The notes under the pieces are model-generated. The model was not told the DNA's origin and ran no database searches. It saw only the letters and a program-made list of their open reading frames with translations. From Rhodospirillaceae bacterium (GTDB lineage: Bacteria > Pseudomonadota > Alphaproteobacteria > MPNO01 > UBA2964), in assembly GCA_002719885.1 (NCBI GenBank), contig PBFH01000049.1, forward strand, positions 1 through 38,998: a DNA stretch of 38,998 nt, read 5' to 3'. Shown in pieces: positions 35,921 to 38,998 of the stretch (within the stretch, counting starts at the first letter, position 1; the number at the start of each line of letters is the position of its first letter). Made by a program: the position numbers and the translations under genes.

Positions 35921-36472
35921 CTAAGTTTCCTGAACCACAGCAGTAGTTTCTTTTACTTCTTTTTTTGCACCAGGGGCTAAAATTATACTTAAATTTCTTC
36001 CCTCAAAAGCTGGAGCCTTATCTATTTTAGCAGTTTCTTGAGTTGCTTCAACTACTGTCTTTAATAAAGAGACCCCAATATCAGGATGAGCTATAGTTCT
36101 TCCTCTAAACATAACACTAACCTTAACCTTGTTGCCAGAATCAAGCAATTTACCTACAACTCGTATCTTTGCATCTAAATCATGTTTATCAATGCCTGAT
36201 TTGAACCTGACTTCTCTCAAACTAACTGTCTTTTGCGACTTTCTTGCTTCCTTCTCTTTTTTAGTTTGAACATACTTAAATTTACCATAATCAAGAATTC
36301 TACAAACTGGTGGTTCTGCTCCAGGAGCGACTTCAACTAAATCTAAATCGCGCTGATTAGCCAAATCTAATGCTTCCTGCAAACTAATTATTCCAACCTG
36401 TTCATCCTTATCAGATATAACTCTGACCGTCTGAGATCTTATTTGATTATTAATTCTGTAATCTTTAGCTAT
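35921..36472 (-). CDS. infC: Translation initiation factor IF-3, probable AUA start
   Basis: Keeps ribosomal subunits apart and checks the start codon. Reading only from TTG 36382 would give a truncated 153-residue protein that lacks most of the N-terminal domain. The frame continues upstream as AKDYRINNQIRSQTVRVI, which is the missing IF-3 N-terminus. The first possible codon that fits is ATA at 36470-36472, with AAGG eight or nine bases before it and a TAG stop at 36479-36481. No ATG, GTG or TTG lies between. ATT at 36452-36454 is an alternative. In E. coli, infC starts at AUU and IF-3 represses its own synthesis through that rare codon, so an AUA start here makes sense. Full length is about 183 residues. 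Confidence 0.85.
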   Translation of the reverse strand: MAKDYRINNQIRSQTVRVISDKDEQVGIISLQEALDLANQRDLDLVEVAPGAEPPVCRILDYGKFKYVQTKKEKEARKSQKTVSLREVRFKSGIDKHDLDAKIRVVGKLLDSGNKVKVSVMFRGRTIAHPDIGVSLLKTVVEATQETAKIDKAPAFEGRNLSIILAPGAKKEVKETTAVVQET

Positions 36473-36581
36473 ATTAAACTACCTTATAGAAACAACAAAA
36501 ATCATAGGATAAGAATATTAACATATACATTAATTGTGGTAAAGTGCATTCTGCAATTTAGAAAGAGAATTATTTTAAAGA

Positions 36582-38312
36582 TTACCAAAGTTCTATTGCA
36601 CGTTTATCAATTTTATCTTTAATTGTATTGATAAAGTCTTCAACTGATATTGATTGTAAATTTTCTCCAGTTCTTAGCCTTATAGAAACTCCACCTGATT
36701 CAATTTCTTTATCGCCCAAAATAACCATATATGGTGTTTTATTCATTTGACCTTCACGTATTTTTGAATTCATTCTTTCATTTCTTGAATCTATATCGAC
36801 TCGTACATTCAAATCTACCAACCTGGACTTTAATTCTAATGCTTTATCTTGATGTCTATCAGCAATAGGAATTATTAAAACTTGTAATGGAGAAAGCCAT
36901 GGCGGCATCGCTCCGGCAAAATGTTCAATTAAGACCCCCATAAATCTTTCCAAAGAACCTAACATGGCACGGTGAACCATAACAGGACGAGATCTTTGCC
37001 CATCTTCATTAACAAACTCTAAATCAAATCGTTCTGGTAAAGAAAAATCTAATTGAATTGTTCCTAATTGCCATTCTCTTCCTAAGGCATCAGGAACAAA
37101 AAAATCTACTTTGGGCCCATAAAAAGCACCCTCACCAGGAAACGCTTTAAAATTAATATTATTATCTTCTAGGCATTTTTGAAGTTTTAACTCAGCCCTA
37201 TCCCACATTTCTTCTTCGCCCACTCTTTTCTCTGGTCGTAATGACAAAGCTATCCTGACATCATTAAAATTGAATATATCATAAGTTTGTTTGAACATTG
37301 CAATTAGAGAATCAATTTCATGATCTACCTGGTCAATTGTGCAGAATATATGGGCATCATCTTGAGAAAAAGGTCTAACTCGAGTTAAACCCTGTACAAC
37401 TCCTGATCGTTCAAATCTATGTAATCGTCCAAAATCTGCAACTCTAAAAGGTAATTCTCTATATGATCTTAGGCCTGATTTATATAAAACTGCATGAGCA
37501 GGACAATTCATAGGTTTTATACCGAATTCTCTATCTTCTGCCATAACAAAATACATATTATCCTTGTAGTTATCATAATGGCCTGATTGTTTCCATAAAT
37601 CAGTAGAAAAAATTTGCGGGGTAATAACTTCCTGATATTCGTATTGATGATATAGTTCGCGAACATAATTAACTAATTCGTTATAAATTATTGTACCTTT
37701 AGGTAGAAAAAATGGACTAGCAGGCGCTATAGGGTCCATAAAAAACAAACCTAATTCTTTTCCTAAAACCCGATGGTCTCTTTTTTTAGCCTCTTCAATT
37801 AATTTTAAATGTTCATCTAGTAATTCATTAGAATCAAAAGCTGTACCATAAATTCTCTGCATCATTGGTCGATTTTCATCTCCCCGCCAATATGCTCCTG
37901 CAACTGATAGAAGTTTAAATGCCGTTACATCTTTACTTGATACAACATGAGGCCCTGCGCAAAGATCTTGAAAATCACCATGTTTATAAATAGATATATC
38001 TTCCTCTTTATCAATTTCATCTATTATCTCTAGCTTAAATGGTTGATCGGAGAACAGTTCTAAAGCTTCGAGTCTTGTAATAATTTGTTTTTCAAAAGAA
38101 AGATTCTTATTAATTTCTTGCTGCATTATCTTTTCAATTTCATCTAAATCCGATTCAGATAATCGTTTATCTAATACAAAATCATAGTAAAACCCATCAG
38201 TAATTACCGGTCCAATACCAAATTTTGTATCTGGATATAACTTACACACTGCAGATGCCATAATGTGTGCAGCTGAATGTCTTAATGCGTGATATTTATC
38301 GTTTTGTTCCAA
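36582..38312 (-). CDS. thrS: Threonyl-tRNA synthetase without TGS domain
   Basis: Charges tRNA-Thr with threonine and removes misacylated serine. The 576-residue protein starts directly at the editing domain (HALRHSAAHIMA), so the N-terminal TGS domain of the longer, about 640-residue forms is absent. The editing site is HSAAH plus CAGPHV. The catalytic core has the zinc ligand in MNCPAH and motif 3 VHRAMLGSLERF. The anticodon-binding domain at the end is complete. The start TTG 38312 has no Shine-Dalgarno sequence and lies in a 13-bp direct repeat. thrS heads thrS-infC-rpmI-rplT. Confidence 0.94.
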   Translation of the reverse strand: MEQNDKYHALRHSAAHIMASAVCKLYPDTKFGIGPVITDGFYYDFVLDKRLSESDLDEIEKIMQQEINKNLSFEKQIITRLEALELFSDQPFKLEIIDEIDKEEDISIYKHGDFQDLCAGPHVVSSKDVTAFKLLSVAGAYWRGDENRPMMQRIYGTAFDSNELLDEHLKLIEEAKKRDHRVLGKELGLFFMDPIAPASPFFLPKGTIIYNELVNYVRELYHQYEYQEVITPQIFSTDLWKQSGHYDNYKDNMYFVMAEDREFGIKPMNCPAHAVLYKSGLRSYRELPFRVADFGRLHRFERSGVVQGLTRVRPFSQDDAHIFCTIDQVDHEIDSLIAMFKQTYDIFNFNDVRIALSLRPEKRVGEEEMWDRAELKLQKCLEDNNINFKAFPGEGAFYGPKVDFFVPDALGREWQLGTIQLDFSLPERFDLEFVNEDGQRSRPVMVHRAMLGSLERFMGVLIEHFAGAMPPWLSPLQVLIIPIADRHQDKALELKSRLVDLNVRVDIDSRNERMNSKIREGQMNKTPYMVILGDKEIESGGVSIRLRTGENLQSISVEDFINTIKDKIDKRAIELW

Positions 38313-38336
38313 AATATTATCTATGTTCCAAAATAT
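38305..38336. repeat. 13-bp direct repeat at the thrS start
   Basis: TGTTCCAAAATAT occurs at 38305-38317 and again at 38324-38336, with a 19-base period. The first copy contains the thrS TTG start (on the minus strand, ATATTTTGGAACA). The second lies just upstream and repeats TTG-GAA-CA, then meets a stop. It could be a duplication or a regulatory decoy. Confidence 0.5.
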
Positions 38337-38495
38337 TTTTGATTTAATATTAGTTTCAATTATTTATATTAGATATAAAACAACTACACAATTCTATCAC
38401 ATTATACAAATTTAATTTTATCTTCATTGATTAAAAAAAACTAATAACTTAATATAAATTACCTAAAGCAATTTTACTTTATCTATTGGGCGATA

Positions 38496-38998
38496 ATGCG
38501 TTACAAAGAAGCACTTAAAGATTTAATGAGTCTTACCGATTTTGGAACTATTGCGAATAACAATATTACTAAAAAAAGACGTTATAATTTAAATAGGATT
38601 ATAAATTTTTCAACAATATTTGGAAATCCTGAAAACTCTTCCCCTAACATACATATTGCTGGAACGAAAGGCAAAGGAAGTACCGCAGTGTTTATATCCT
38701 CTATACTAAAAACTGCGGGTTATAAAACAGGATTATTTACATCTCCACATATCCATAAAATTACCGAGCGAATTCAAATTGGAAGTAAGGAAATATCCAA
38801 AAATAAATTTACAAACTCATTTTACAAAATGTGGCCTGAAGTCCAACAATACAATCAAAAAAATCCTGATAATCAAATAACATTATTTGAGTTTTTAACG
38901 GTTTTAGCCTTTTACATTTTTGATAAAGAAAATACAGATATCAATGTTATAGAAGTTGGCTTAGGTGGGAAATTAGATTCTACTAATATTCTTACCCC
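38496..38998 (+). CDS. folC: Folylpolyglutamate/dihydrofolate synthase, N-terminal part
   Basis: Adds glutamate to folate or dihydropteroate with ATP. Only the first 167 residues lie in the window; the gene runs off the end. AGTKGKGSTAVF is the P-loop, followed by GLFTSPHIHKITERI and EVGLGGKLDSTN, all FolC hallmarks. The start ATG 38496 gives MRYKEALKDLMSL, typical for the family. A 183-base divergent region separates it from thrS and holds a -10-like TATAAT for thrS (38401-38406), without a clear -35. Confidence 0.92.
   Translation, partial: MRYKEALKDLMSLTDFGTIANNNITKKRRYNLNRIINFSTIFGNPENSSPNIHIAGTKGKGSTAVFISSILKTAGYKTGLFTSPHIHKITERIQIGSKEISKNKFTNSFYKMWPEVQQYNQKNPDNQITLFEFLTVLAFYIFDKENTDINVIEVGLGGKLDSTNILT

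Noticed and set aside
1-38998. tRNA genes, CRISPR arrays, insertion sequences, prophage or defence genes
   Set aside because: I looked through all gaps and found no cloverleaf, regular spaced repeats, transposase or recognisable defence protein.

Overview
The window is an AT-rich bacterial chromosome segment, densely packed on both strands, with short intergenic gaps and mostly housekeeping genes. I infer an uncultured member of the Chloroflexota, plausibly a marine SAR202/Dehalococcoidia-type lineage. The reasons are the AT-rich coding style, an FtsK with a charged insert in its alpha domain, a DivIVA/ATPase-like coiled-coil gene directly after coaD, and a small catabolic group containing an enolase-superfamily enzyme and an Ldh2-type dehydrogenase. 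No rRNA gene is present to confirm this.

Layout. 1-4.8 kb: acyl carrier protein, type 4 uracil-DNA glycosylase, ftsK, a MazG-like pyrophosphohydrolase and recF (lipid carrier, DNA repair, chromosome segregation). 4.8-9.4 kb: an accessory catabolic group of amidase, Ldh2-family dehydrogenase, enolase-superfamily acid-sugar dehydratase, a frameshifted glyoxalase-fold (VOC) gene and a Lin0512-family gene. 9.5-14 kb: argF, then der-plsY-gpsA-lysE-type exporter, tightly spaced. 14-16 kb: dnaJ-prmA on the minus strand. 16-19.6 kb: a large secreted S-layer-like protein with an intrinsic terminator, two tandem promoters and a structured leader of about 290 nt. 19.6-22.7 kb: rho and pyrG. 22.9-24.5 kb: rsmD-coaD-coiled-coil gene. 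24.5-26.4 kb: moaA followed by a gene that reads as an RNase HI-MoaC fusion. 26.6-29.1 kb: class I fructose-1,6-bisphosphatase, class I aldolase and rdgB. 29.2-34.1 kb: pheS-pheT-moeA. 34.1-35.3 kb: an unknown cysteine-containing protein and an HMA-MauE membrane protein. 35.3-38.3 kb: thrS-infC-rpmI-rplT on the minus strand. 38.5 kb to the end: partial folC.

The genes cover gluconeogenesis (fbp, aldolase), molybdenum cofactor synthesis (moaA, moaC, moeA), phospholipid synthesis (plsY, gpsA, ACP), CTP and arginine synthesis, translation (pheST, thrS, IF3, L20, L35, Der, RsmD, PrmA) and the cell surface. I found no CRISPR array, tRNA, IS element, prophage or defence island. I see no complete, clearly new multi-gene system. 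The best leads are: (1) the RNase HI-MoaC fusion with an A9 tract at its junction; (2) two genes, infC and the gene after coaD, that seem to start at AUA; (3) the dual-promoter S-layer leader with related hairpins; (4) the 15-bp inverted repeat between pyrG and rsmD; and (5) the frameshifted VOC gene.
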